Assembly (NCBI GenBank): GCA_003021175.1
Contig: PXQV01000012.1
Coordinates: forward strand, 55,671-119,670
Length of the DNA: 64,000 bases
Source of the DNA: Halobacteriales archaeon QH_7_66_36
GTDB lineage: Archaea > Halobacteriota > Halobacteria > Halobacteriales > Haloarculaceae
Direction: 5' to 3'
Made by a program: the position numbers and the translations under genes. Shown piece by piece: positions 1 to 7,789 of this stretch. Within the stretch, counting starts at the first letter, position 1. Each line of letters opens with the position of its first letter. The notes under the pieces were generated by a model, which was given only the letters and a program-made list of their open reading frames with translations, had not been told where the DNA came from and searched no databases.

Positions 1-121
1 GGGCCGAGGCGACGCCGTCGCCTCGCGGCTTGCGTCGCCGGGGCCGGATCGAGCGACTGGCCCCTCTCAGTCCCACCCACCGCAGTTGTTCCGTCAAGCG
101 ACGCCTCAGTTATTTGAACAC
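1..121 (+). repeat. TIR-repeat family copy 1 (cut by window edge)
   Basis: Right-hand part of the dispersed repeat. It shows the conserved core (CCCCTCTCAGTCCCACCCAC at 61-80) and ends in TTGAACAC at 114-121, matching the CTGAACAC terminus of other copies. The left end lies outside the window. Bases 1-60 are the GC-rich variable centre. It lies just beyond the 3' end of the uS10-like gene. Confidence 0.8.
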
Positions 122-174
122 CGCCCAGTTTGGGAGGCGGTCGGTGAACATGCCGAAGCGACAGGTATCGAAGG

Positions 175-483
175 TTACGTCCGTTCGACGCTCGCCTCGA
201 TGTGGACGCTCGACGGATAGTCGTCGCCGGCGACATCGCGGGCGAAGTCCTCGTGTGCGTGAATCTCGATTTCGCGCGTGTAGACGCTGTAGCGCCACGG
301 CTCGAAGGAGTCGCCGGGGGCGAGCCGTTTCTGCTGGGGGGCGGACACCTGCGTGGCTGGCTGGGGATGGGGTCCCTTCAGCTCCACGCCCTTCCGCTCA
401 GCGCGCTCCTTGATCTCGGTCACCACGCGGTCGAGCACCTCTCGGTCCCCGCTCTCGAACGTGAGCTTGGTGACGAAGGGCAC
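175..483 (-). CDS. uS10-like ribosomal-fold protein (paralogue)
   Basis: Protein of 102 aa resembling the haloarchaeal uS10/mL48-like family: MPFVTKLTFESGD at the N-terminus, KGPHPQP near residue 45 and an FEPWRYSVYTREIEI strand typical of S10 folds. It is not the canonical uS10 of the ribosomal operon, so a paralogue role is likely but unknown. The GTG at 481-483 was chosen over an upstream in-frame ATG because a TATA-like box (506-514, minus strand) sits about 28 nt from it, which fits a leaderless transcript. It is divergent from trpC, with an 89-bp shared promoter region. Confidence 0.72.
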   Translation of the reverse strand: MPFVTKLTFESGDREVLDRVVTEIKERAERKGVELKGPHPQPATQVSAPQQKRLAPGDSFEPWRYSVYTREIEIHAHEDFARDVAGDDYPSSVHIEASVERT

Positions 484-505
484 GTTCGAACGGTCGATAG
501 CCGCA

Positions 506-514
506 CTCAAAAGC
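506..514 (-). promoter_or_regulatory. TATA-like box of the uS10-like gene
   Basis: GCTTTTGAG on the minus strand lies 23-31 nt upstream of the GTG start. This is the normal archaeal box A spacing for a transcript starting at or next to the start codon. Confidence 0.45.
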
Positions 515-540
515 GCCCCGTTCGGGCGACGGCACAACTC

Positions 541-550
541 TTTTGTACAA
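541..550 (+). promoter_or_regulatory. TATA-like box of the trp operon
   Basis: TTTTGTACAA lies 23-32 nt before the trpC ATG, which predicts a leaderless trpCBA-aroA' mRNA. A second GTACA (565-569) sits next to the start codon; whether it is an operator is unknown. Confidence 0.5.
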
Positions 551-572
551 ATCAGTCCGTCGTTGTACACAC

Positions 573-1331
573 ATGAACATTGACGGAGTGGCACCCGAGG
601 TCCGATCCATCCTCGATGCCGCGAGAGAACGGGGCGGGGGTGGCGAGCGCGTCGACGTGGACGCTCGCTCGCTGTCGGCCGCGTTCGCCGACGCCGAGGC
701 CGACGGGCGCGTTCCGCTGATCGCCGAGGTGAAGCCGACGAGTCCGACGACCGACGGCGAACGCGACGACGACCCGGTCGCGCTCGCCGAGGAGATGGTC
801 GCGGGCGGTGCGAGCGCGCTGTCCGTGCTGACCGAACCCGACCACTTCGGCGGGTCCCCCGAGACGCTGGAGCGCGTGCGTGCGGCCGTCGACGTGCCAG
901 TCCTCCGGAAGGATTTCGTGCTCGACGAGGCCGGACTGGACGTGGTCGGCGCGGACGTGATACTGCTCATCGCGCGGTTCGTCGGCGACGACCTGCCCGA
1001 TCTCGTTCGGGCGGCCCGCGAGCGCGGCTTTCAGGTGCTCGTCGAGACGCACACCGAGGCGGAGCTGGAGCGGGCGGTCGCGGCCGGCGCGGAGTTCGCC
1101 GGCGTCAACAACCGCGACCTCGCGGCGCTTGAGGTCGACCTCGACACGTTCGGGTCGGTCGCACCGGCGGCACCCGGGAGCGTCACGCTGATAGCGGAGA
1201 GCGGCATAACTACACGAGACGACGTTCGCCGAATGCGTGCGGCCGGGGCCGACGCCCTGCTGGTCGGTTCGGCGATCATGGACGGTCGCGTCCGCGAGAA
1301 CACCCACCGATTCACCCATGTCAGAGAGTAA
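573..1331 (+). CDS. trpC: Indole-3-glycerol-phosphate synthase
   Basis: Converts carboxyphenylaminodeoxyribulose phosphate to indole-3-glycerol phosphate in tryptophan synthesis. The 252-aa TIM barrel has the family signatures AEVKPTSP (residues 51-58, catalytic Lys), LRKDF (111-115), GVNNRDL and ESGI, and a final phosphate-binding LLVGSAIM. The ATG at 573 begins [10 protein letters not shown] and sits at the expected distance from the TATA box. It is the first gene of the operon, and its end overlaps the trpB start by 14 bp, which suggests translational coupling. Confidence 0.95.
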   Translation: MNIDGVAPEVRSILDAARERGGGGERVDVDARSLSAAFADAEADGRVPLIAEVKPTSPTTDGERDDDPVALAEEMVAGGASALSVLTEPDHFGGSPETLERVRAAVDVPVLRKDFVLDEAGLDVVGADVILLIARFVGDDLPDLVRAARERGFQVLVETHTEAELERAVAAGAEFAGVNNRDLAALEVDLDTFGSVAPAAPGSVTLIAESGITTRDDVRRMRAAGADALLVGSAIMDGRVRENTHRFTHVRE

Positions 1332-2525
1332 ACCCGACCCGGAGACCGAGGCCGACGCGAAGTTCGGCGACTACGGCGGGCAGTACGTGCCCGAGGCGCT
1401 AATGCCGGCCATCGAGGAGCTACAGGACGCCTACGAGCGGTACGTCCTCGGCAACGAGGACGGCTTCATGGACGAGTTCCGCCGGCGACTGCGCGACTTC
1501 GGCGGCCGCCCGACGCCGCTCCAGCGCGCAGACACCCTCTCGGATCAATACGACCGCGACGTGTACCTCAAACGGGAGGACCTGCTCCACGGCGGCGCAC
1601 ACAAGCTCAACAACGCGCTCGGCCAGTGCCTGCTCGCGAAGTACATGGGCAAGGAGCGCATCATCGCGGAGACGGGGGCCGGGCAACACGGCACCGCGAC
1701 CGCGATGGCCGCCGCCCATCTCGGGATGCCCTGCGAGATATACATGGGCCGGCGCGACATCAACCGCCAGCGGCCCAACGTGTTCCGGATGCGCATCAAC
1801 GGCGCGGAGGTGAACCCGGTGACGACCGGTCGCGGCACGCTGAAGGAGGCCATCTCCGAGACGATGCGCGACTGGGCGACGACGGTCGAGGACACCCACT
1901 ACGTCATCGGCTCCATCGTCGGCCCGGCACCGTTCCCCGCGATGGTGCGTGATTTCCACAGCGTCATCAGCGAGGAGACGCGCAAACAGGCCAAAGAGCA
2001 GTACGGCCGACTCCCCGACGCGGTGCTCGCGTGTGCCGGCGGCGGCTCGAACACGATGGGTATCTTCGCGGACTTCGTGGACAGCGGCCCAGAGAGCGCG
2101 AGCGGGCGCCCAACTCCGCGTCGCTGTCGACCGGCAGCGAAGGGGTACTTCACGGCGCGCGCACGAAACTCCTGCAGGACTCCGACGGCCAGATCATGGA
2201 GTCACACTCCGTCTCCTCGGGGCTGGACTACGCCGGCGTCGGGCCGGAGCTCGCCCACCTCGTCGACGAGGAGCGCGTCGAGGCGGTCAACGTCGACGAC
2301 GACGCCGCGCTCGAAGCGTTCCACCGGCTCTCGCAGGCGGAGGGGATCATCCCCGCGCTGGAGACGGCTCACGCGCTCGCCTTCTTGGAGGAGACGAACC
2401 GCGACCTCGGCGAGTTCGTCGTCATCAACGTCTCCGGGCGGGGCGACAAGGATCTGGAGGCCGCGCTCGAAGAGACCGAGCAACGCGGCATCCCGAACGC
2501 CCCCGAGATGGAGGTGTTCGAATGA
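1318..2525 (+). pseudogene. trpB: Tryptophan synthase beta chain, disrupted by internal deletion/frameshift
   Basis: Normally makes tryptophan from indole and serine with PLP. Residues 1 to about 260 read as a good Trp[31 protein letters not shown] with PLP Lys96, ETGAGQHG and the GGGSNTMG phosphate loop. After FADFVDSG (about 2080-2095) the frame leaves the family. The rest of TrpB ([47 protein letters not shown]) resumes in another frame from about 2110 to the stop at 2523-2525. The family normally has some 20-25 residues here, including a VEAGG stretch, and these are missing. The frame change implies loss of 3n+1 bases. As read, it encodes an inactive hybrid ending at 2598. Sequencing or assembly error is an alternative. 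Confidence 0.85.
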
Positions 2526-3511
2526 GCGACATCGAGGCGGCGTTCGAAGACGGCCCCGCGTTCGTGCCGTATCTCGCGGCCGGCGACCCGGACGCTGACG
2601 CCTCGCGAAAGCACGTCGAGGCGCTGGCGGCCGGCGGCGCAGACGTGATCGAACTCGGTCTCCCCTTCTCGGAGCCTATCGCCGAGGGGTCGACCATCCA
2701 GAGCGCCATCGTCCGCTCGCTGGAGGGCGGGATGACCGTCGACGGCTACTTCGAGTTCGTCGACTCGCTCGACGTGGACGTGCCGGTCGTCTGTATGACC
2801 TACTACAACCTCATCTACCAGTACGGGGACAGCGAGCCGCGGGGCGGCTCGGACAGCGCGAGCAGCGCGGAGCAGAGCTCCGCGAGCAGTTCGAGCAGCG
2901 AGGGACGGAGTCCCTCGGGCCGTGCGAGCGGCCAAGGGCCGCGAACAGACGGGCAAGGCCCGCAAGAAGACGGCGAAGCCGCGAGCGAGCGTGGTCCCGC
3001 GCCGTTCGTCCGCAAGGCAAAGGAGGTGGGTATCGACGGCTTCGTCGTGCCGGACCTCCCGGCCGAGGAGGCCGACCCGCTCCGGACCGCCTGTGACGAG
3101 GCGGGTCTCGACCTGATATTCATCGTCGCGCCGACGACGGACGACGAGCGGCTCGACCGGCTGGTGTCGCTCTCCTCGGGCTACGTCTACGTGCAGGCGC
3201 GACTCGGCGTCACCGGCGCGCGCGAGGGCGTCAGCGAGCGGACGACCGCCAGCCTCGACCGCCTCGCCGGCTACGACCTGCCGAAGGCGGTCGGCTTCGG
3301 CATCAAGAGCGGCGAGCAGGCGCGCGACATCGTCGCCGGCGGTGCCGACGGGATCATCGTCGGGTCGGCGCTCGTCGACATCGTCGCGGAGGGCTACGAG
3401 AGCGACGAGCCGGTCGAGGAGACCGCGGACCGACTCGAAGCGCTGTGTCGCGAACTGAAGCAGGGTGCCGTCGCCGGCGCGCAGGACCGGCCGACACCGG
3501 AACGAACTTGA
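2522..3511 (+). CDS. trpA: Tryptophan synthase alpha chain with low-complexity insertion
   Basis: Cleaves indole-3-glycerol phosphate to indole for TrpB. The 329-aa protein starts at the ATGA overlapping the trpB stop. Catalytic Glu44 lies in [15 protein letters not shown] (41-55); the position of the second catalytic acid (Asp in ADG of bacterial enzymes) is Glu. Other TrpA motifs are [24 protein letters not shown] and [11 protein letters not shown]. After YGD (about residue 103) there are about 56 residues rich in Ser, Gly, Glu and Gln before the barrel resumes at [11 protein letters not shown] (about 159). TrpA is usually about 265-280 aa, so the excess equals the insertion. The frame is open, so function may be kept. 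Confidence 0.92.
   Translation: MSDIEAAFEDGPAFVPYLAAGDPDADASRKHVEALAAGGADVIELGLPFSEPIAEGSTIQSAIVRSLEGGMTVDGYFEFVDSLDVDVPVVCMTYYNLIYQYGDSEPRGGSDSASSAEQSSASSSSSEGRSPSGRASGQGPRTDGQGPQEDGEAASERGPAPFVRKAKEVGIDGFVVPDLPAEEADPLRTACDEAGLDLIFIVAPTTDDERLDRLVSLSSGYVYVQARLGVTGAREGVSERTTASLDRLAGYDLPKAVGFGIKSGEQARDIVAGGADGIIVGSALVDIVAEGYESDEPVEETADRLEALCRELKQGAVAGAQDRPTPERT
2828..2995 (+). repeat. Low-complexity in-frame insertion inside trpA
   Basis: About 168 bp built of GCGAGCAG/GGAGCAGAGCTCCGC-like units and GAGCGGCCAAGGGCCGC, encoding a Ser/Gly/Glu/Gln-rich stretch. Its reverse complement resembles the CTCGCTGC/GCTCC-type centres of the intergenic repeats in this window. It interrupts a loop after the YNLIYQYGD strand. 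The edges are approximate and come from where the family sequence stops and resumes. Confidence 0.6.
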
Positions 3512-3522
3512 ACCACTCTGCC

Positions 3523-3528
3523 GGAGGG
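3523..3528 (+). promoter_or_regulatory. Shine-Dalgarno of aroA'
   Basis: GGAGGG lies 8 nt before the ATG at 3537. It is one of the few clear ribosome-binding sites in this window and decides the start of an internal operon gene. Most genes here look leaderless. Confidence 0.6.
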
Positions 3529-3536
3529 TGACACAT

Positions 3537-4331
3537 ATGCACACAGGCGTCTCGGCGCGGCTCGACCGCATCAGCACGGACGGCTCGTTCCTCGTCGTCC
3601 CGATGGATCACGGCATCACGATGGGGGCGGTGAAGGGGCTGAAAGACATCGAATCGACCATCGACGGCGTCACGCACGGCGGTGCCGACGCCGTCCTCAC
3701 GCAGAAGGGTATCGCCCCCCGCGTCCACGGGAACAAGAACGGACAGGGGTACATCGTCCACCTGAACGCCTCGACCACCATCGGTCCCGACGAGAACGAC
3801 AAGCGGCTCTCGGCCACCGTCGAGGAGGCGGTTCGGGCCGGCGCGGACGCCGTCTCGCTGCACATCAACGTCGGCTCCGACTACGAGCCGAAGCAGTTGG
3901 AAGACCTCGCTTCCGTCACCAGCGAGGCGGAGCGACTGGGGATTCCCGTCCTCGCGATGGCGTACGCGCGCGGCCCGGGCGTCGACGGCTCCGACCCGGA
4001 GGCGCTGGGCCACGCCGTCCGCTTCGCCGAGGAGCTGGGTGCCGACGTGGTGAAGACCGGCTACTCTGGCGACGCCGACAGCTTCGAACACGTCGTCGAG
4101 TCCACTCGACTGCCGGTCGTCATCGCCGGCGGGTCGAAGGGCACCGACCGCGAGACCGTCGAGGCCGTCCGCGGCGTGATGGACGCCGGCGGCGCCGGGG
4201 TCTCGATGGGTCGCTCCATCTTCCAGCACGACGACCCCGAGGCCATCACGACGGCCGTCAGCGCCGTCGTCCACGACGACGAGGGGATCGACGATGCGCT
4301 CGACCGCGCCGGCCTCGCCGTCGAAGCCTGA
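3537..4331 (+). CDS. aroA': 2-amino-3,7-dideoxy-D-threo-hept-6-ulosonate synthase
   Basis: Class I aldolase of 264 aa that opens the archaeal alternative shikimate route, making ADH from an aspartate-semialdehyde-type and a sugar-derived precursor. Family motifs: VVPMDHGITMG near residue 20, VLTQKGI, SLHINVGSDYE, the Schiff-base Lys in DVVKTGYSGD, and VVIAGGSK plus GVSMGRSIFQ for phosphate binding. It is the last gene of the trp operon, so aromatic precursor and tryptophan synthesis are transcribed together. AroB', the next enzyme, is encoded at 25-26 kb. Confidence 0.93.
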   Translation: MHTGVSARLDRISTDGSFLVVPMDHGITMGAVKGLKDIESTIDGVTHGGADAVLTQKGIAPRVHGNKNGQGYIVHLNASTTIGPDENDKRLSATVEEAVRAGADAVSLHINVGSDYEPKQLEDLASVTSEAERLGIPVLAMAYARGPGVDGSDPEALGHAVRFAEELGADVVKTGYSGDADSFEHVVESTRLPVVIAGGSKGTDRETVEAVRGVMDAGGAGVSMGRSIFQHDDPEAITTAVSAVVHDDEGIDDALDRAGLAVEA

Positions 4332-5015
4332 CTACAACACGCTCGCCAGTTCGTCCAGCGAGGACAGCGTGTGGTCCGGCGCGTGCGTGGTCGGCGTCGC
4401 GTCCCGGTCCGACTCCCGGGGGAACCACGCGGCCCGCAGGCCTGCGCCTTTCGCGCCCTCGATGTCGTGGTGGAGCGAGTTCCCGACGTACAGCGTCTCC
4501 CGTGGCGTCGCGTTCAGCTCCGTCACCGCGCGGTCGAACGGTTCGCGGGCCGGCTTCGGGCGCGTCTCCGCCCCGGCGTACACCTGCGTCGCGAACGCGC
4601 CCGTCAGTCCGAGCGTGCGGAGTTTCGTCCGCTGCACGTCGCGGCCGCCGTTCGTGATCAGCCCCACCGGGCCGAGGTCGCGGGCGGCCGCCAGCGCGGC
4701 CTCTGCGCCCGGCCGGAAGGAGACAGCGGTGTGGTCGGTCGCCGCCTCGTAGGTACGGGCGAGCGTCGAGGCGACCTCTCTCGGCCCGCCGAACCGGTCG
4801 GCCGCCTCACGGAACAGGTGGGTGAGAAACTGGTGGTCGTCCTCGGCGTCGGGGGTGTCCGACGCGACGGACCACAGTTCCTCGGGCGTACAGAAGGAGC
4901 CGACGCCGGCGCGGTGAAACGCCGTCCGCAGTATCTCCTCCGGGTCGTGGTCGTAGCTGATGAGCGTGTCGTCGAGGTCGAAACAGACCGTATCGACGGC
5001 AGGCGTGGAACTCAT
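4332..5015 (-). CDS. HAD-superfamily hydrolase
   Basis: Predicted phosphatase of 227 aa. HAD motif I is FDLDDT (residues 12-17, nucleophile and acid/base Asp), motif II is in LITNG, motif III Lys in TRPKP, and motif IV is VGNSLHHDIEGAKGAG. The helical cap between motifs I and II is typical of subfamily I. The substrate cannot be read from sequence. Its stop abuts that of aroA' (convergent genes with no gap). Confidence 0.85.
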   Translation of the reverse strand: MSSTPAVDTVCFDLDDTLISYDHDPEEILRTAFHRAGVGSFCTPEELWSVASDTPDAEDDHQFLTHLFREAADRFGGPREVASTLARTYEAATDHTAVSFRPGAEAALAAARDLGPVGLITNGGRDVQRTKLRTLGLTGAFATQVYAGAETRPKPAREPFDRAVTELNATPRETLYVGNSLHHDIEGAKGAGLRAAWFPRESDRDATPTTHAPDHTLSSLDELASVL

Positions 5016-5067
5016 TGCATACTAACGGGGCTATCGTCGGATAAGGGTTCGCTCCTGGTCGTGGGTC

Positions 5068-5345
5068 GTCTCTATTGAATCGATTGCTGGCTAAAGAACT
5101 GGTCGGGGTGGGACTGGAAGGGGCTGTGCGTGCGCGGCGGCGCAGCCGCCGCGACCATTCGAGGCCGGCGAAGCCGGCCTCGCACTCGACGACGACGGGC
5201 GACGTAAGCAGTGAGGTGGCCGAGGAGACCGCACCGCGAGCACCGCGAGCGGGCGGACCGCAGCGAGCCTATCGAGTCGGGCGTGCAGGGGCTTCCGAAC
5301 CCCTCGTCGCTCCAGTCACCGCGAGTTTAAGAATTAACTAAACAG
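5068..5345 (-). repeat. TIR-repeat family copy 2, reverse orientation, longest centre
   Basis: Conserved left block GGTCGGGGTGGGACTGGAAG and right block GCAGGGGCTTCCGAAC frame an unusually long GC-rich centre (about 5130-5280) with small palindromes such as GGCCGGCGAAGCCGGCC. The right terminus reads CTAAACAG (5338-5345). The left edge is degenerate and set by alignment to the copy at 63012. It fills the 437-bp divergent region between the HAD and DUF302 genes, where no other gene is visible. Confidence 0.75.
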
Positions 5346-5452
5346 CACCTGCTCATGGCTGGTCACTGATGTCCGAGTTGTGACCGGCCACTCGCCACGG
5401 AGCGTTCGAAACGAGCCGTGCACGCTTTCAGCCTTCTCGCCGTAGGTCGGCT

Positions 5453-5902
5453 GTGCTCCCAATCGACCCGACGCAGTTCGACGCCGAGGACATCGGCGAG
5501 AAGCGCGCGACGCTCCACATGGACCACGAGGCGGCCGTCGACCACGTCCGCGAGGCGTTCCTCGATGCCGGCTTCGGCGTCGCGACGGAGTTCTCGCCCT
5601 CAGAGTTGCTGAACGAGAAGGTCGATGCCGGCCGCGACCCGTACCACGTGCTCGGGGCGTGCAACCCGAACATGGCCGACCGCGCGCTCGACGCCTCTGA
5701 GAGGCGGATCGGCGGGCTGTTCCCGTGTAACGTCGTGGTCTGGCAGGAGGAGCCCGGCGTCCAGACGGTGTATCACGTCTCCATCATGAAGCTAGCGCGG
5801 CTGACGGGGATGGCCCCCGACGACGAGACGATGGCGGGAATCATCGGCGACACGGGCGAGTTGGTCGAGGCGGCGTGGGCGAATCTCGACGCGGCAGAGT
5901 GA
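5453..5902 (+). CDS. DUF302 domain protein
   Basis: A 149-aa protein of the DUF302 family: RATLHMDHEAAVDHVREAF, GFGVATEFSPSELLNEK, YHVLGACNPNMADRAL and GGLFPCNVVVWQE. Two conserved Cys (in GACNP and FPCNV) recur in haloarchaeal relatives. Function is unknown; no signal peptide or membrane segment is seen. A GTG start at 5453 is used because no ATG precedes the conserved LPIDPTQFD. Confidence 0.8.
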   Translation: MLPIDPTQFDAEDIGEKRATLHMDHEAAVDHVREAFLDAGFGVATEFSPSELLNEKVDAGRDPYHVLGACNPNMADRALDASERRIGGLFPCNVVVWQEEPGVQTVYHVSIMKLARLTGMAPDDETMAGIIGDTGELVEAAWANLDAAE

Positions 5903-5945
5903 CGGCTCGCGGTCGCTACTCCGACTCGGTGATTGCGTCGCGCCT

Positions 5946-7223
5946 TCAGAGGCCTTCTCCTCGTGTGTAGTCGGCGAGGCTCGACTGGACGCCGGCCACG
6001 AGTTCGGAGTTGCGGCGGAGCGTGTCGAGGCCGACGGGCCACTGGTCGAGGAGTTGGCGGACGGCGTCGTGGAGCGACTCCGCCGTACCGGGGTCGCCCT
6101 CCTCGAAGGCGTTGCGGACGGTTTCACGCACCTGCCAGACGCCCGCCGGTCCCCAGTAGTCGGGCGTGACGTGCCGGACGATGAGCACCTTCGCCTGTCG
6201 ACCCCGGTCGGCGAGCTGTTCGAGCGCGCCGAGCTTCGCCGCGAAGTACGCGCCGGCCGTCTCGTCGACGTACTCCGCGCGGCCCTCGAATCCCTCGTAG
6301 TCGCTGGCGACGTAGTAGCCGCGGCCCGACGGATTCCAGACGGAGCCGGGGGCTTTCAGCTCGACGAGCTCGTACTCGAAGTCGCCCGGCGCGAGCACGA
6401 CCCAAAACTGGTTGCCGAGATACTCGTTGTACCACACCTCCGTCTTGTCGACGCTGGGCCGGTTGTACAGCTGGCCGCGCAGGAACCCACAGATGGTGTC
6501 GTCGACGGCGGTGATCGACCAGCGGGTAGGGACGAGCTTCCGGTTCTGCGCCTCGCCGAGCGCGCCCGCCGAGAGCACGTTCTCGATGTCGTACACGTCC
6601 AGCCCGCGGTTGTAGAGGTAGGTGATGGCCCCTTCCGCCTTCCAGTCGTCATCGGAGAGGGTGTACTCGACCGGCTTCGGAACGTGGGGATTCTCCGCGA
6701 GGTCGGCGTACTCGGCGGTCGCTCGGGGTCCAGTCGGCGTGGAGATGTCGGCGAAGGAGACGTCCATATCCACCTCCGGGCGGCCGTCGAGACCGACCTC
6801 CACGTCGACCGGGCGGTCGGCGATGGCGACCTCGCGCTGGACGCCGGTGAAGCCGTCCCACTCGTCGGCGACGTGGACGTTCGTCCGGCGCGAGGAGTTG
6901 AGCAGGTTCGTCCGCGACTGAAACACGTCGTCGATGGTGTAGCCTCGCTCGTACCAGTGAGGACCGGTCTCGAAGGCGGCCGCGCGGTCCGGCTCCGACA
7001 CCGGCGCGAGCACGCCCGCCGACACGTCCGGATACGACGACCGGCCGACGAACACGCTGGGTGCGGTCGACCCGAACAGCGCGTCGCCCTGTAGCGTCTC
7101 GTCCATCGACTGCTCGACGTCCTCGAGATGCTCCGTGATCGCGTACGACTTCTCCTCGGCGAGCTTGCGGCGGCGCTCCCGCTCGCCGTCGTCGAGCGTC
7201 TCGATGAACTCGTCGAGCTGCAT
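5946..7223 (-). CDS. nreA: NreA-family DNA repair protein with C-terminal PIP box
   Basis: A 425-aa protein of the archaeal Nre family (DUF650/DUF651), linked in Haloferax to DNA damage resistance. Family blocks include FVGRSSYPDVSAGVL, SRTNLLNSSRRTNVHVAD, LVPTRWSITAVDDTICGFLR and the LAPGDFEYELVELKAPGSVW region. The C-terminus has Q-x-x-L-x-x-Y (Gln413-Tyr419), a PCNA-interacting motif known for this family. I see no clear N-terminal zinc finger, unlike some other family members. It is convergent with the DUF302 gene. Confidence 0.92.
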   Translation of the reverse strand: MQLDEFIETLDDGERERRRKLAEEKSYAITEHLEDVEQSMDETLQGDALFGSTAPSVFVGRSSYPDVSAGVLAPVSEPDRAAAFETGPHWYERGYTIDDVFQSRTNLLNSSRRTNVHVADEWDGFTGVQREVAIADRPVDVEVGLDGRPEVDMDVSFADISTPTGPRATAEYADLAENPHVPKPVEYTLSDDDWKAEGAITYLYNRGLDVYDIENVLSAGALGEAQNRKLVPTRWSITAVDDTICGFLRGQLYNRPSVDKTEVWYNEYLGNQFWVVLAPGDFEYELVELKAPGSVWNPSGRGYYVASDYEGFEGRAEYVDETAGAYFAAKLGALEQLADRGRQAKVLIVRHVTPDYWGPAGVWQVRETVRNAFEEGDPGTAESLHDAVRQLLDQWPVGLDTLRRNSELVAGVQSSLADYTRGEGL

Positions 7224-7321
7224 TCACCAGTCGTTCGGGGGTCACGCTCTTGAACAGTTCGCCGTCGGCCGCGCCAAGGGATCGGTAAAGAGTTTTGTCG
7301 GCCGTGGGCGTACTCCGGTAT

Positions 7322-7660
7322 ATGACCGACTACGTCGTGGAGTTCGTCGGGACGGGCGAGACGATGACCTGTTCCGACAAGGACACCATCCTCTCGCGCT
7401 GTATCGAGGAGGGGATCGCACAGGAGTACTCCTGTCGCGTCGGGATGTGTCTCGCCTGTACCGCGAAGATACTCGAAGGGGAAGTCGAGCAGACGGTCGC
7501 CGAGAAGCGGGCGTTCACTGAGACCGAAGCCGAAGAGTACGCGCTCACCTGTATGGCCCGCCCGCAGTCGGATCTGAAGCTCGAACGCGGGAAGTATCCG
7601 CCCAGCATCGAGAACGACGCCGCGGCCGAGGGTGCCGGGTCGGCGTTCGCCGACGACTGA
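7322..7660 (+). CDS. Plant-type 2Fe-2S ferredoxin
   Basis: A 112-aa ferredoxin with the plant-type ligand pattern Cys38-x4-Cys43-x2-Cys46 and Cys77 (YSCRVGMCLAC ... TCMAR). It carries electrons in the cytoplasm; the partner is unknown. It lacks the long acidic N-terminal extension of the main haloarchaeal ferredoxin and so belongs to the short paralogue group. The ATG at 7322 gives the usual MTDYVVEFVG start. Confidence 0.9.
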   Translation: MTDYVVEFVGTGETMTCSDKDTILSRCIEEGIAQEYSCRVGMCLACTAKILEGEVEQTVAEKRAFTETEAEEYALTCMARPQSDLKLERGKYPPSIENDAAAEGAGSAFADD

Positions 7661-7789
7661 GGGCAGTCGCCGAGGAGAAGTACGAGACAGTCGTGTGACG
7701 GTGCGAGGCACACCGAAATCGACGGCTGTCAGGCCGCGTTCACGCTGGCAGACGGCGACTGGCGGCTAACTCGGAGGCACGGCTCGCAG

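Noticed and set aside
2080-2120. Programmed frameshift in trpB
   Set aside because: No slippery run is seen, and about 20-25 conserved residues are absent as well; a frameshift alone would not restore TrpB.
2828-2995. Intein in trpA
   Set aside because: The insertion is about 56 residues, too short for an intein, and shows no splicing motifs (N-terminal Cys/Ser block or terminal His-Asn).
5946-7223. Long plus-strand open frame over the nreA gene (6054-7094)
   Set aside because: GC-rich haloarchaeal genes open long frames on the other strand; the minus-strand protein is a recognised family and the plus frame is not.
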